From Oscillospiraceae bacterium (GTDB lineage: Bacteria > Bacillota > Clostridia > Oscillospirales > Ruminococcaceae), in NCBI GenBank assembly GCA_022793675.1, contig JAAWDH010000041.1:186001-250000 (forward strand): DNA of 64,000 bases. The letters run 5' to 3'. Below the pieces are notes generated by a model. That model had not been told where the DNA came from. It was given only the letters and a program-made list of their open reading frames with translations, and ran no database searches. Each line of letters begins with the position of its first letter. Position 1 is the first letter of the stretch. Positions 15,301 through 24,715 of this stretch are shown here, piece after piece. The translations under genes and the position numbers were made by a program.

Positions 15301-16887
15301 CTACATAGCCTCTCGTAATATTTTGGCAAGCTTCTTAGCTATTGATTTTGCCATAATCGGCGGAACTGCATTTCCAACCTGCTGATACTGGCTATCCTTT
15401 GTACCATAAAAAATAAAACTATCTGGGAAAGTTTGAAGCCGCGCTGCCTCACGAATACTGACAGCCCGATCACAAACAGGATGAATCCACATGGATTTCC
15501 GTACATTCACTACAGTACCGCTCGGTTCATCGTAATTAAGTCGAAGATAGATTGTATTTTGTGTACGAGTAATATCTGTATAGGTATTTTCTTTTAATGC
15601 TGCATCAAGTGCATGAAAATTCTGTCCTTGATGCAGCATTCGAAATCGCCGCATAGCAATTTCACCTGTAGCTGTTACAATATGATTCTTAAGAATTTTC
15701 GTATCTCTAAGCATCCCGCCTAATTCACTGATAACTCCGCAGCTTTCCAAAGGAATGCCAACATCATCACCCATATTCACAAAGGGAGGGACTTCTTCCA
15801 GGTCTGCAATTGCATCCCGTACAGTTCTGTAATTTTCCTCTGCAAAGCTGCCCTCAGGAAGTTTTACCTTTTTCGTAATAGTCTTTTTAACTCCCATTAC
15901 TATAAACCGCATTCTTTTTTGGGGCGCACCATAATCTGCAGCGCACAATGTTTTGGCATCAATGTCATAATCCGAACCCAAAATAGCTCTCAAATAATCA
16001 AACACGGCAAAGGACTGAACAATTACCGATAAATCCGCCGAAGCGTCAAACTGATCAACTATCAGCTGGTTGGAATAAATCTCCGCTGCTTTGCTCAGCA
16101 TACGCTGCAGCATAACAGCCAGCTCAATAGACTCCGTAAGCTTTTCAAGTTCCAATTCTCCTGAATAATACTGCATTACTGCATTAAAAGCTCGCCTTGA
16201 TTGTTCCAAAATATAATTGTCGTCCAGTTCCTTTTCTTTATATTCAGAAGCAAATTTAATTAAGCGCCTTTTATATTTATCAAGAGAAGCTTCCATCTTT
16301 TTAATATTTCTTCTTGATTTATAGATTATATTAAGAACGGTATATTGTTCTTCGGGCCAAATATATTCGCGAATTTTAGACTCATCTTTAACAATTTCCA
16401 ATGCTGTTTCAAACATATACTGCTTTTCCAAAAGAACTATTCTGCTTTTTTCCCTAGGAATCTGGTACTGATTGACTCGCTCATCATCCTGCTCACTGCG
16501 ATAAAAGCGATGAATGTCAGAACGCAGCATACTTACATTTTCCATTACAAACGCCTTAGGCTGTAATTCAAGAATGGCTCGGATATACTGTTTTACCAGC
16601 ATATTATTTTGATTAACTGCATGATTCTTCTGACGATTTGCATTTGAAAATCCCTGACACGGCGGGCCGCCGATTACAACATCGATAGGACCATACTTTG
16701 CTTGGATTTCCCTGTAATCCACCGAACAAACATCGCCCTGCACATCGACTCCTTCGTGATTGCGCCGATATGTTTCCTGCATATAAGGATTGTTCTCAAA
16801 TGCTGCTTTAATGACATATTTTCTAGTCTGCAAAAAGCCTAAGCTCAGTCCGCCGGCGCCGGCAAACAGATCTATCACACTGTACAT
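15301..16887 (-). CDS. C5-cytosine DNA methyltransferase with large internal insertion
   Basis: The 528-residue Dcm-like enzyme would methylate cytosine C5 in DNA. Motif I is DLFAGAGGLSLGF (6-18), motif IV GGPPCQGFS with catalytic Cys77, motif VI MENVSML (about 113), motif VIII APQKRMRFIVMG, then the recognition region, motif IX (LNYDEPSGTVV, RLQTFPDSF) and motif X QVGNAVPPIMAKSIA. Between motifs VI and VIII, normally close together, lies a mostly helical insertion of roughly 170 residues rich in charged amino acids. It could be a partner-binding or specificity module. Upstream by 15 bp is the AIPR gene, downstream by 14 bp is vsr. The target site cannot be predicted. Confidence 0.93.
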   Translation of the reverse strand: MYSVIDLFAGAGGLSLGFLQTRKYVIKAAFENNPYMQETYRRNHEGVDVQGDVCSVDYREIQAKYGPIDVVIGGPPCQGFSNANRQKNHAVNQNNMLVKQYIRAILELQPKAFVMENVSMLRSDIHRFYRSEQDDERVNQYQIPREKSRIVLLEKQYMFETALEIVKDESKIREYIWPEEQYTVLNIIYKSRRNIKKMEASLDKYKRRLIKFASEYKEKELDDNYILEQSRRAFNAVMQYYSGELELEKLTESIELAVMLQRMLSKAAEIYSNQLIVDQFDASADLSVIVQSFAVFDYLRAILGSDYDIDAKTLCAADYGAPQKRMRFIVMGVKKTITKKVKLPEGSFAEENYRTVRDAIADLEEVPPFVNMGDDVGIPLESCGVISELGGMLRDTKILKNHIVTATGEIAMRRFRMLHQGQNFHALDAALKENTYTDITRTQNTIYLRLNYDEPSGTVVNVRKSMWIHPVCDRAVSIREAARLQTFPDSFIFYGTKDSQYQQVGNAVPPIMAKSIAKKLAKILREAM

Positions 16888-16902
16888 GATCTCTTCTCCT
16901 GC

Positions 16903-19002
16903 CTACCCTTCCATGCTGAAGCCCTCTGCCTCAGCTCTTTTTAAAAGTGCAAGTAGCCTTCTGCATTGAAAATCAGGCGGATATCTGCCTGTATTTTGAG
17001 CTTTGCAGATAGCCTGCAGTGCGGGACCATCCTTATCCGCAGATATTGTTAAATGATTTTTAACAATAAATTCAGCTAATCGTTTCCACTGATCTGAAGT
17101 GTATTTAGCCGCCTCTATTTGTGCGTTAACATTATTAGTAAGCTGCTGATCTTTTTTGGCAGCTCTCTGAGCTTCCTGATGATCACTGCGTGTAATTAGA
17201 TAGACTGCCAATTCAGCAGAGAGCGGCATTTTAATTGTTTGGACAGTTTCCCAACATTCTGGGCGTTTGCACCATTGGGTGACATTTATAATTTTTCTTT
17301 TTGGATCAGTAATCTTGGAAAACACCAGCTCGGCCAGCTGAAGAAGAGAACTTTGTATTTGCTGAGGAAGGTTTTGCCTGTTCCAAATGGCAAGAAGATC
17401 CAGATCGGATCCAAAGAATTGCTGTTTTATAAGTCTGTGAAATTGTGCCAATGTATAATAAACAACATTGGCACGATAGCCATCTTGATACCACGACTGC
17501 TTTGGAATTTGTTTTTCTAAAAATTGGAACATCAAGATCAATGCCGCAGTTGATTTAAAATACAGCTCATTGAACTGTGTTTCGTCTTTACGCCATTGCT
17601 CATCTATATAATCTGCAAAGGCAGAAAAATTCGTCTGCGCTCCTTTGCTGACTATATGCGGAAATCCGCGCCAAACATTTTGGACTTTTGCCAAATCAGT
17701 TTTCTTAATAACCTGATTTTTGGGATTTTGGAGTTCAAACTGCTTTTTTTTAGCAGAAGTAAGCCGCATTTGTTCTTGAAGATATTGTCCTCTGGCACGT
17801 TCATAAAACCATTTTGTTTCATACTGGGCACCATTCACAGCGGGAGCAAATAAGCGGCGCGAGATTTGCTCCATTTGACGATGAAAAGGATGGGACGCAA
17901 AAAAATCTGCATCGCTGACCTTATTTTGGCTGTTGGAAGACCTTGAAATATCGCGAATGAGTTCATCTGACTCTTCTTGTGACGATTCATCAATCGCTGT
18001 AAGCTTCATCTGTACATAAAGTCTGCTTAAATCAGCCTTATCCCTATACCTGGCATTTGAAACAGAAGCTGTAGTCTGTCCGCCGTTAATAATTTGAAAA
18101 TCCCTCACGAATGTAATAAAGCAGCCATGATCTGTAACAGTGATTTCAACATCCATAGCCGTTGCTGATATGCCATTATTAAATGCAAGAAACATTTCCG
18201 GCCGCTTCAGAATAGTTTCCCGGATCTTTTTGTTCACAGCTACTTTAGTTGATAAAAATGAGCGCACATTGCCTTCCAAGAGTCTGCTGCCGTATTTATC
18301 ATAGATTTCAGCCAGCACTTCGCCTGGAATAACGCCAAGGTAGCTTTTATACTGACTGGACGCAGCAGAACTTGCCTCCAAACATGGAATTCCCTCACCG
18401 CAGTATTGACGGAAATCTATTTCAACAGTTTGGCGGCCCTGATCCGAACAGCAAACGCGGAAGACTCTGTTTATATCCCAAATTTGACCTTCAATAGGAA
18501 TACCTTCATAGTCATCCAGTTCAACAGATTTTACAGACGCACTCAAATCAGCATCTGTAAAAATAAGAAAACGATACTTTCGGATATCTTTTTCTTTTCG
18601 GCGCAGAAAATCAACTAAATCCGCGCAGGAAGTGCTTGGTTCTATTTCCTGATACAGATTGGTTCTTAACGCGGTATTTAAAAAAAGCCGTAGCTGGCCA
18701 AAATTATGCTCGGCAATCGCATTGGTCATTCGCCGTTCTTCATCATTGCCGTCAAAATTTGCAATCGCCAAATTCATGGCGTTATCGAATTCATCATATA
18801 TGTAACCGTCAACACGATACCTGCTGCGCCCTGCCTGCCCAACATAGTATGAAGGAACAAAATCTGACAGCACTTCAGAATCAATTAAAGCAGCAGACAT
18901 TTTATCAACAAACGCTGCACATGAGCCCTCGCCGCTTTCTGCTGCGGCAACTTTAACTTCCTGCAGGAAGCTTTCCTTGAAGTCAAATTCGACAGAATTC
19001 AT
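16903..19002 (-). CDS. AIPR-family (abortive infection phage resistance) protein
   Basis: The 699-residue protein matches the AIPR family, named from lactococcal abortive-infection proteins and common in MORC/Z1 restriction-like operons. The central signature is LLEGNVRSFLSTKVAVNKKI (about 240-259), then FLAFNNGISATA and FQIINGGQTTASV. The N-terminal 200 residues may form a nuclease-like alpha/beta fold; residues 400-690 are mainly helical. The biochemical role is not established; proposals include a nuclease or an effector coupled to modification sensing. It overlaps the upstream PD-(D/E)XK gene by 20 bp, which indicates coupled translation. No frameshift or missing motif is seen. Confidence 0.88.
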   Translation of the reverse strand: MNSVEFDFKESFLQEVKVAAAESGEGSCAAFVDKMSAALIDSEVLSDFVPSYYVGQAGRSRYRVDGYIYDEFDNAMNLAIANFDGNDEERRMTNAIAEHNFGQLRLFLNTALRTNLYQEIEPSTSCADLVDFLRRKEKDIRKYRFLIFTDADLSASVKSVELDDYEGIPIEGQIWDINRVFRVCCSDQGRQTVEIDFRQYCGEGIPCLEASSAASSQYKSYLGVIPGEVLAEIYDKYGSRLLEGNVRSFLSTKVAVNKKIRETILKRPEMFLAFNNGISATAMDVEITVTDHGCFITFVRDFQIINGGQTTASVSNARYRDKADLSRLYVQMKLTAIDESSQEESDELIRDISRSSNSQNKVSDADFFASHPFHRQMEQISRRLFAPAVNGAQYETKWFYERARGQYLQEQMRLTSAKKKQFELQNPKNQVIKKTDLAKVQNVWRGFPHIVSKGAQTNFSAFADYIDEQWRKDETQFNELYFKSTAALILMFQFLEKQIPKQSWYQDGYRANVVYYTLAQFHRLIKQQFFGSDLDLLAIWNRQNLPQQIQSSLLQLAELVFSKITDPKRKIINVTQWCKRPECWETVQTIKMPLSAELAVYLITRSDHQEAQRAAKKDQQLTNNVNAQIEAAKYTSDQWKRLAEFIVKNHLTISADKDGPALQAICKAQNTGRYPPDFQCRRLLALLKRAEAEGFSMEG

Positions 19003-19948
19003 CCGGAGTCCTCCTCTTTTCCCAAGCTGATAAACTTGGCAGGTTTAAGACATAATGCAGATTCACAATTTCTGGTGCCAACGAATTTCGCGTTAAACGC
19101 GGAAACGCATGATCAACGCAGTAAATCTGCTTGGATAAGAATACAAATCTCTGTTCATCATATTCCGGCACATCAATATAGCCTGCACTTCCAAGCTTCA
19201 GCATAAAGCACTCAACAGCAGCGGGCACCATACTGACTGCATTAATTACGACGCGCACCAAGCTATGCAGCGTAAAAGCTCCGGGATATGCGGGGGCGCA
19301 TTTATCAGCTCTCATTACAATAAGCTCGCCAGGCTGTGCATTATCCAGCTGCTCCACAGAAGATATTGTAATTTCCGACGATGATGCTCCTATAGTTTTT
19401 ACCTCGTGCCACCCGTCATCATAAACAAAATCCTGATCTGCGCCTTCCGGGCCGACCCATCCAGCAAGTGCATCCATTGGAGCAAGTCCCCCGTCAATCC
19501 TCTCTTTCAAGTATAAAAGCTCGCCGATGAGACCTTTCTGTGCATTGATTCCAAGCAGCGCAGAGTTTCTGTTCTGAAGCAGCTTAAGCCATGCGGCATA
19601 TCTTTTCATCACCTGAACCAGCGCTTGAGCTTGATCTGTCTCTGCACTGGAAAAGCGAATCATATCTCCGCACATGGTAATAAATACATCTTCCTGCTCT
19701 TGAGCAAGCAGTGTAAAAGACAGGGCATACCTCCCATCCCTGCGCTGCCTGCAGAGAGCTTGGATGCTTTTTGAAGAATCAGCCTTGCCGACCGGATTAT
19801 CACTGACAATAATGATGGATTTTTTCTCTGCCGAAAAATAACCGACATACCATTCCAGCGGATGAGCAATTCCCAGCTGAAGCGAACCGCCCTGATAATA
19901 ATTGATGCTCTCCCACTTGTCCCGCAGCTCCTGTTCATAGTCATTCAT
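18983..19948 (-). CDS. PD-(D/E)XK motif protein (DUF4420-like nuclease)
   Basis: The 321-residue protein resembles the DUF4420 or PD-(D/E)XK motif family. A helix KGLIGELLYL with Glu143 precedes ADQDF (Asp171 and Asp173) and WHEVKT (Glu182, Lys184), giving the E-D-ExK arrangement of a restriction-endonuclease fold. This is the most likely DNA-cutting subunit of the operon. Its start codon overlaps the Z1 stop (TAATG) and its 3' end overlaps the AIPR start, so the three are tightly coupled. Family recognition rests on motif order; DNA cleavage is inferred. Confidence 0.85.
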   Translation of the reverse strand: MNDYEQELRDKWESINYYQGGSLQLGIAHPLEWYVGYFSAEKKSIIIVSDNPVGKADSSKSIQALCRQRRDGRYALSFTLLAQEQEDVFITMCGDMIRFSSAETDQAQALVQVMKRYAAWLKLLQNRNSALLGINAQKGLIGELLYLKERIDGGLAPMDALAGWVGPEGADQDFVYDDGWHEVKTIGASSSEITISSVEQLDNAQPGELIVMRADKCAPAYPGAFTLHSLVRVVINAVSMVPAAVECFMLKLGSAGYIDVPEYDEQRFVFLSKQIYCVDHAFPRLTRNSLAPEIVNLHYVLNLPSLSAWEKRRTPDEFCRI

Positions 19949-22680
19949 TACTCATCCTCCTCCTCTTCCGGATCCATCCAATTAACTAATTCCACAAGGT
20001 TAACCATATAATTTGCAGTTTCCGTTTCTCCTTCTCTTCTTGGAAAACCTACGCCAAGTGCAAATAGGAATAAAGGAACATCCCGATTCTGCGCTCCCGA
20101 ACAATCTGCGTTTATTACATGAAGCATCAAAATCGGCTGTCTGTCTTTTATCAAATAGGCGCTGTCGGGAATATTTTTCTTTTCCGGATGAAGTTCCAGA
20201 AAAGCCTGCTCAGCATCTTTGATCTGCTGAGCTGTCAGTCCTATACTGGTACAGCCGCCGGAACCAACTCTTACTTTCGTTCCAGAAACACTGATCATTT
20301 TAGAATCTGCACTGACTTTTCGGAATTCGGTATGTTCAAGAGGCAGTATTTCGCTGCCGCAGCTCAGCCCTGCAGAATAAGCTCTGCCGCTGCCGGAATT
20401 TATAAGGACAACATCCCAGCCGCCCGGCCACTCATGTCTGTCAATATAGTCAGAGAGGGCTCTGCTGTTAAAATTCAGATGCCAAGGATGTGTCTCAAAT
20501 TCCTGCAGCAGCTGAGCGACAGCCTCCTTGGGGACATGTTTCCAAAAATAATGGCCTTTTGCCCTTTCATCACCTGAGGGCACCCTTTCACCCTTCACGG
20601 CCAAACTGTTTACAAAGGCTTTAAATGCCTTTTCGTTATCTTCAAGGATAGAACGCGCAGCCCGCAGACGAGGAGTCTCAAGGAGCCTGCCTGATACCGA
20701 AATGGGACAGGAGATACTCTGAGCGGTCCGCATCTTATTTCTTGCAGTCACAATAAGCGAGCCTGGATCCTGTCTTACTTTCAGGCCAAACTCTCTTGGG
20801 GTTTGATGGGCATTGTGCATAGCAGCGATCTCGTCTTTCAGCTCATTGACAGCACGAGTAATTTGACTGTACCAATCAATGGCATCCTGAGACAGCCAAA
20901 TTTTTACCAAATCCGCATAATTGGGCCGATATCCAAACCATCTTCCCATTTGAAGCAAGGTATCATACATCTGAGTATTTCTGTAAAAATAGGAAACGCA
21001 AAGCCCCTCCAAAGTTAAACCTCTGGACAAACTATTGCCGCCGACTGCAATTACTCTAAGCCCATCATTTTTATGATTGAAATAATCTAAGCTGCCTGCG
21101 CCGGTTTCCATATTAACAGCACGAACATCAATCGGAGCAATTGCTCTATACAGATACGTACGAAGAATTTCCGGCCAATCAGTTCCCGCTTTAGCAGACA
21201 GATCAAACTTATCCCACACTTCATGCAGTTTGCGAACAGATGTTATTTCTTCTGCTTTTTCCCAATCAAGCTGCGAGTAATTTCGAAGATCCGATTTAAT
21301 CTGATCAAGCCACATATTAAGAATATCTGCTGTCTGATTTTGAACTTTCTTAAGGCGGCTGACGTGCACCATCATAGATCTGTGCTCAGCGGCATCTCCT
21401 CTTCGATCGCGCACTGCATTTACAAGCAGGAAATATTCTGCAGCCTCAATAAGATCATCGGGAAGTTCATTAACAATAAGGTCTTTTTTATGCTTAGGAG
21501 GAAAGATCTCTTCAAGCGCAAAACTGTCAAGAGGCTGAAGCATCTCAAAAAAATCCCCGCCATCTCCGAAAATTCTATCTGCGCCAATATAGTTTGTTGG
21601 AGCAGACAGCGCATAAATAAAATCCGCAGGAAACAGGTCATCGCTTTGACCTGGGTCAATAAAGATATTCGCAAAAGGCGTCGCAGTAATTCCCAAATAA
21701 GTAACCTTGCTGAACTGGCCAAGCAAGCGCCGAATGCAGTCATTAATGGCTGCAGGAGAAGAATCGGGATCTTTGGTATTGACTGACGCATTGTCAGCTT
21801 CATCATCAATTAAAAGCATCGGCAGTTCAATCTGTCCTGCAGCGTTGAGAGTGTTATTATTGGACAGCCATCTAATCAAATTATTTAATATTTTTTTGTT
21901 TTTCTTTACAACAAGAACAACAGGGCAGTTAACATTTTCAATTCCCAAATTATTGCTGCGCAGAACGCCGCTGTCAAAGTCCTTTGTTACAGAGGTGAAG
22001 GCAACTATCTTTTTGTCATGGCCGTAACGTCCAACGCCGACAGGCATATTTTTTATACCCTGCTCTGCTTTTGGGTCCAAATAATACTCGCTTTTCCTTC
22101 CCGTAAACTCCATATCCAAGCGTTCCTGGGTCTGCTTACGAAGATTTTCCTGAATACCAGCCAGGATAATAATAATCCTGTATCCTGTATCAGCCGCTTT
22201 ATTACAGATTGCTGTATAATTAGCAGTCTTTCCGGACTGAACATCGCCAAGCACCAACCCTCTGATGAAAAAATGATCCTCACTGGGATCGCCGCAAAGA
22301 TCAAGGATTTCATCTGATACTTTTCCTAAATTGGCAGTAACGCGAGGATTCCAATGCTTCATTTCCTCAAGATATTTTTTATAACGACTCCAGAAGAAGA
22401 AATCAAAATCTGCTCTTTTGGCAGGAAGCCAGGACTGATGCCCGCTGTTCCTGTCGTTTATGCAGACGCCAATGTCCATCAAAACGACAAGCGTTTGTTT
22501 CAAACGATTCAAAATTTGAGCATATTCATGATCGCTGACTGGCAGAAAAGAACTCATGCTGTTCCTTATAAGATCTGCCTGCTCTCTAAATTCATCTTCT
22601 GTCGGCGGGACATCTTTATACACAGAATTGATGCTCGCAGAAATAATGCGTTCCAGCTGCTCTGCATTTGAATTAGGCAT
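19948..22680 (-). CDS. Z1-domain P-loop ATPase/helicase-like protein
   Basis: The 910-residue protein carries a superfamily-II-like P-loop core and the Z1 domain found in MORC-linked restriction systems. Walker A is LGDVQSGKT (145-153), Walker B LLIDDEADNAS (about 295), and helicase-like motifs follow at LGITATPFAN, GGNSLSRGLTLEG and MGRWFGYRP, with a candidate arginine finger. The Z1 domain fills roughly residues 400-640. It probably remodels or translocates on DNA, driving the nuclease subunit. Its ATG directly follows the stop codon of the MORC-like ATPase gene with no gap. Confidence 0.9.
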   Translation of the reverse strand: MPNSNAEQLERIISASINSVYKDVPPTEDEFREQADLIRNSMSSFLPVSDHEYAQILNRLKQTLVVLMDIGVCINDRNSGHQSWLPAKRADFDFFFWSRYKKYLEEMKHWNPRVTANLGKVSDEILDLCGDPSEDHFFIRGLVLGDVQSGKTANYTAICNKAADTGYRIIIILAGIQENLRKQTQERLDMEFTGRKSEYYLDPKAEQGIKNMPVGVGRYGHDKKIVAFTSVTKDFDSGVLRSNNLGIENVNCPVVLVVKKNKKILNNLIRWLSNNNTLNAAGQIELPMLLIDDEADNASVNTKDPDSSPAAINDCIRRLLGQFSKVTYLGITATPFANIFIDPGQSDDLFPADFIYALSAPTNYIGADRIFGDGGDFFEMLQPLDSFALEEIFPPKHKKDLIVNELPDDLIEAAEYFLLVNAVRDRRGDAAEHRSMMVHVSRLKKVQNQTADILNMWLDQIKSDLRNYSQLDWEKAEEITSVRKLHEVWDKFDLSAKAGTDWPEILRTYLYRAIAPIDVRAVNMETGAGSLDYFNHKNDGLRVIAVGGNSLSRGLTLEGLCVSYFYRNTQMYDTLLQMGRWFGYRPNYADLVKIWLSQDAIDWYSQITRAVNELKDEIAAMHNAHQTPREFGLKVRQDPGSLIVTARNKMRTAQSISCPISVSGRLLETPRLRAARSILEDNEKAFKAFVNSLAVKGERVPSGDERAKGHYFWKHVPKEAVAQLLQEFETHPWHLNFNSRALSDYIDRHEWPGGWDVVLINSGSGRAYSAGLSCGSEILPLEHTEFRKVSADSKMISVSGTKVRVGSGGCTSIGLTAQQIKDAEQAFLELHPEKKNIPDSAYLIKDRQPILMLHVINADCSGAQNRDVPLFLFALGVGFPRREGETETANYMVNLVELVNWMDPEEEEDE

Positions 22681-24138
22681 TTAAAGAACCTCCTTTTTCA
22701 GTTCTGAAACAACCAGCGGATGCTGAGAGAAAGGCTCAATTCCTTCCAAAGCAACAAGGAGAGCCAGCTTTTCTTCAGCTGTTGTCTGTGCAGCAAGCAT
22801 ATTTTTCAAAGCTTCTTTTACCTCCTGCTCATTTTGTTCTTGACCATTCACCAGCTGCTCCTCATTGTTTAAATCTACATATAACTGATTCAAAGGAATC
22901 CCTGTTTCAATTTGCTTTAAAAGCTCATTAAGCATGACAGAGACATTCGGTGCCTGCCTTAGAATCTGCTCAACCATCGGATGCACTCGATTGATCTCAT
23001 AGTAAAAGCCGCCATGGGTATTCTTCATACGATTCCAAATATGCACACTTCTGTCATCAGTTTCTCTTTTGCCGCGAAAAGTCCAGGTGCGTTTGCTTCG
23101 TTCAGCGATTTTCTCAATAATAATTTCCAGGTTTTTTCTCACTTCTGCCGGCGGAAGTGCTGAAGATTTTTTTATATCAAGTGTCCATAAATCGTCCAGC
23201 GTATTGGGAATATCTACCCGAATTCTAGCAAGTTTTGACAAATCGTCCTGCCGTCTCATCCGAAACCAGGTGCCCCAAACAAGAAGGCGCTTATTGCGGT
23301 AGATATAAAAGCCCTGCTGGCGGCGCAGGCCTTCTTTTCCGCCGAGATCCTCTCTTTCCTTTTGAGTCATTTTTGAAATATGCGGCAGAATATAAGCACG
23401 AACGGTAATTTTCTGCCCATGCACAAGCAAAATTTCATCATCCATGGCCTGTGTGCTTTTAGATTCTAAAAATGGATCTGAGGCAGAAATTTTTTGCCCA
23501 TTAATAGAAATTTTGAGCTTTGTGATTCCTTTTTCCCCGCTGAGATATCGGTGAAATACAAGGGAGAGGTGCTCACGGACACTGTCAATCCTTCTTCCCA
23601 TCACCTGCTCAAAATCAGTTTCGCCGGATTTGAGACGATCCAATTTCCGCCAGACGACCAGCGTTCCCGAATCTTGTGCAAGCAAACCATCTATATTCGG
23701 GACGTCATTCATTTCTTCTTTTTCCAGAATAATCAGCGACCACATCCCGGTTTTTGAAACATAGTCTATATCCCACCTGCGTCCTTCAATTTTGTCCGCT
23801 TGTTTTGAAATGACTGTAAGACATCGGCACTGAGAAAGCGATGCAGTCTTTAATCCCAGACCAAAACGTCCTAAATCCTGAGCATCTCTTGCATCGATAG
23901 GATTTCTGCTGCCATACTGCATAGCAGTATTTAACTTATCCGCGTCCATTCCGAAACCATTATCCAAAATAGATATGTATGATTCACCAATAGGAAAGAA
24001 AGAAAGATTTACCATATTGGCACCAGCTGCTATGCTGTTGTCAATGATATCCGCAGCTGCTGTTTCAAGAGAATACCCAATTGCCCGAGTTGATTCTATC
24101 AAAGTTGGAGCATATGGAGGCAAATCCATAGTTTTCAT
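22681..24138 (-). CDS. MORC/MutL-like GHKL ATPase
   Basis: The 485-residue protein has the GHKL ATPase fold of MutL, Hsp90 and MORC: N-box ETAAADIIDNSIAAGA (25-40) with catalytic Glu25 and Asn34, the DNGFGM motif (59-64), and the G2 loop GRFGLGLKTAS (90-100). An S5-like second domain follows, and the C terminus is helical and Glu/Gln-rich (about 415-465), perhaps for dimerisation. In this class, ATP-driven dimerisation is thought to gate DNA handling by the partners. I chose the ATG at 24138, 8 nt after AAAGGGG; a longer frame to 24192 lacks a site. It is the first gene of the six-gene operon behind the promoter at 24259-24287. Confidence 0.9.
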   Translation of the reverse strand: MKTMDLPPYAPTLIESTRAIGYSLETAAADIIDNSIAAGANMVNLSFFPIGESYISILDNGFGMDADKLNTAMQYGSRNPIDARDAQDLGRFGLGLKTASLSQCRCLTVISKQADKIEGRRWDIDYVSKTGMWSLIILEKEEMNDVPNIDGLLAQDSGTLVVWRKLDRLKSGETDFEQVMGRRIDSVREHLSLVFHRYLSGEKGITKLKISINGQKISASDPFLESKSTQAMDDEILLVHGQKITVRAYILPHISKMTQKEREDLGGKEGLRRQQGFYIYRNKRLLVWGTWFRMRRQDDLSKLARIRVDIPNTLDDLWTLDIKKSSALPPAEVRKNLEIIIEKIAERSKRTWTFRGKRETDDRSVHIWNRMKNTHGGFYYEINRVHPMVEQILRQAPNVSVMLNELLKQIETGIPLNQLYVDLNNEEQLVNGQEQNEQEVKEALKNMLAAQTTAEEKLALLVALEGIEPFSQHPLVVSELKKEVL

Positions 24139-24258
24139 GCTCAAACCCCTTTCTGAATTATTTGACGTGATTGCTGAATCACAGGTTTTCACTGCAGCGT
24201 CAGTCTATACCCCTGTGAGTTTTTGCTTATGCTGAGACAAAATCATTCAGACTTTTTT

Positions 24259-24287
24259 ATTATAGCATAGACCGGACAAATTGTCAC
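24259..24287 (-). promoter_or_regulatory. Promoter of the MORC-Z1-AIPR-Dcm-Vsr operon
   Basis: GTGACA and TATAAT with a 17-bp spacer on the minus strand, with TGC before the -10 box. It is about 120 bp upstream of the first start codon. A promoter this close to consensus suggests steady expression. Confidence 0.75.
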
Positions 24288-24548
24288 TAAGCTGCAAGCT
24301 TAGTTTTAAAATTTTTTCGCAGACTCATCGGAATTCAGGCGAAAAAAGAAGAAAAGAGTAATCTATCTTTAACTTAATGGCAATGACTTGATACCCCTTT
24401 GGGCTGACCACTACTTGACCACCATCGCTGCAATCTCGCCAAATTCCTGCTGCTGCGCAGTTTGTGCCTTCTTCATCTCCCCTCCTATTTTGGTCCATAA
24501 CCACTAAAAAGCCCGTCATTAGGCCTTTTTTCATTGTATGCCTGAGTT

Positions 24549-24591
24549 CTCCGACCCGGAAGGTCGCTGGTTCGAATCCAGTCAGGCGCAT
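24549..24591 (+). repeat. attR: 43-bp direct repeat (displaced tRNA-Arg 3' end)
   Basis: Identical to 10352-10394. It is the original 3' half of the tRNA gene, pushed away by integration. Just inside, at 24405-24423, lies CTGACCACTACTTGACCAC, a near copy of 10253-10271 on the other side of the tRNA. Confidence 0.93.
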
Positions 24592-24597
24592 AGAGAA

Positions 24598-24627
24598 ACC
24601 TGAAGTATCAGTATCGATACTTCAGGT
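24598..24627 (+). terminator. Original terminator hairpin of the tRNA-Arg gene
   Basis: A perfect 12-bp stem (ACCTGAAGTATC/GATACTTCAGGT) lies directly after the displaced tRNA end. It marks the ancestral chromosome junction. The following tract is not T-rich, perhaps because an IS inserted there. Confidence 0.6.
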
Positions 24628-24715
24628 CAATCTGTCGAAAAAAGTCCAGTTTTTACTGTGCTTTTTCATTTGAGTATGGTATAATAAAGAAAACATCACA
24701 GAAAAGGTGAAAGCA

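Larger units (their letters stand above)
10352..24591. mobile_element. Integrated element of 14.2 kb in tRNA-Arg carrying a MORC-type defence operon
   Basis: The element is bounded by the 43-bp direct repeats. From attL inward it holds two tyrosine recombinases, an AAA/RecA-like ATPase, a 670-bp repeat-rich gap and a six-gene operon of nuclease, methylase and ATPase genes. All genes run on the minus strand, towards attL. The sequence is visibly more AT-rich than the flanks, above all from 14.2 to 24.3 kb, and contains none of the dispersed repeats found in host intergenic regions. No conjugation genes, capsid genes or relaxase were found, so it is a genomic island or satellite-like element that probably needs help to transfer. 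Confidence 0.9.

Noticed and set aside
24325..24591. An 88-residue frame beginning MRLTGFEPATFRVGE
   Set aside because: This is the well-known false protein produced by translating the antisense strand of a tRNA 3' end. It coincides with the displaced tRNA-Arg half at attR.
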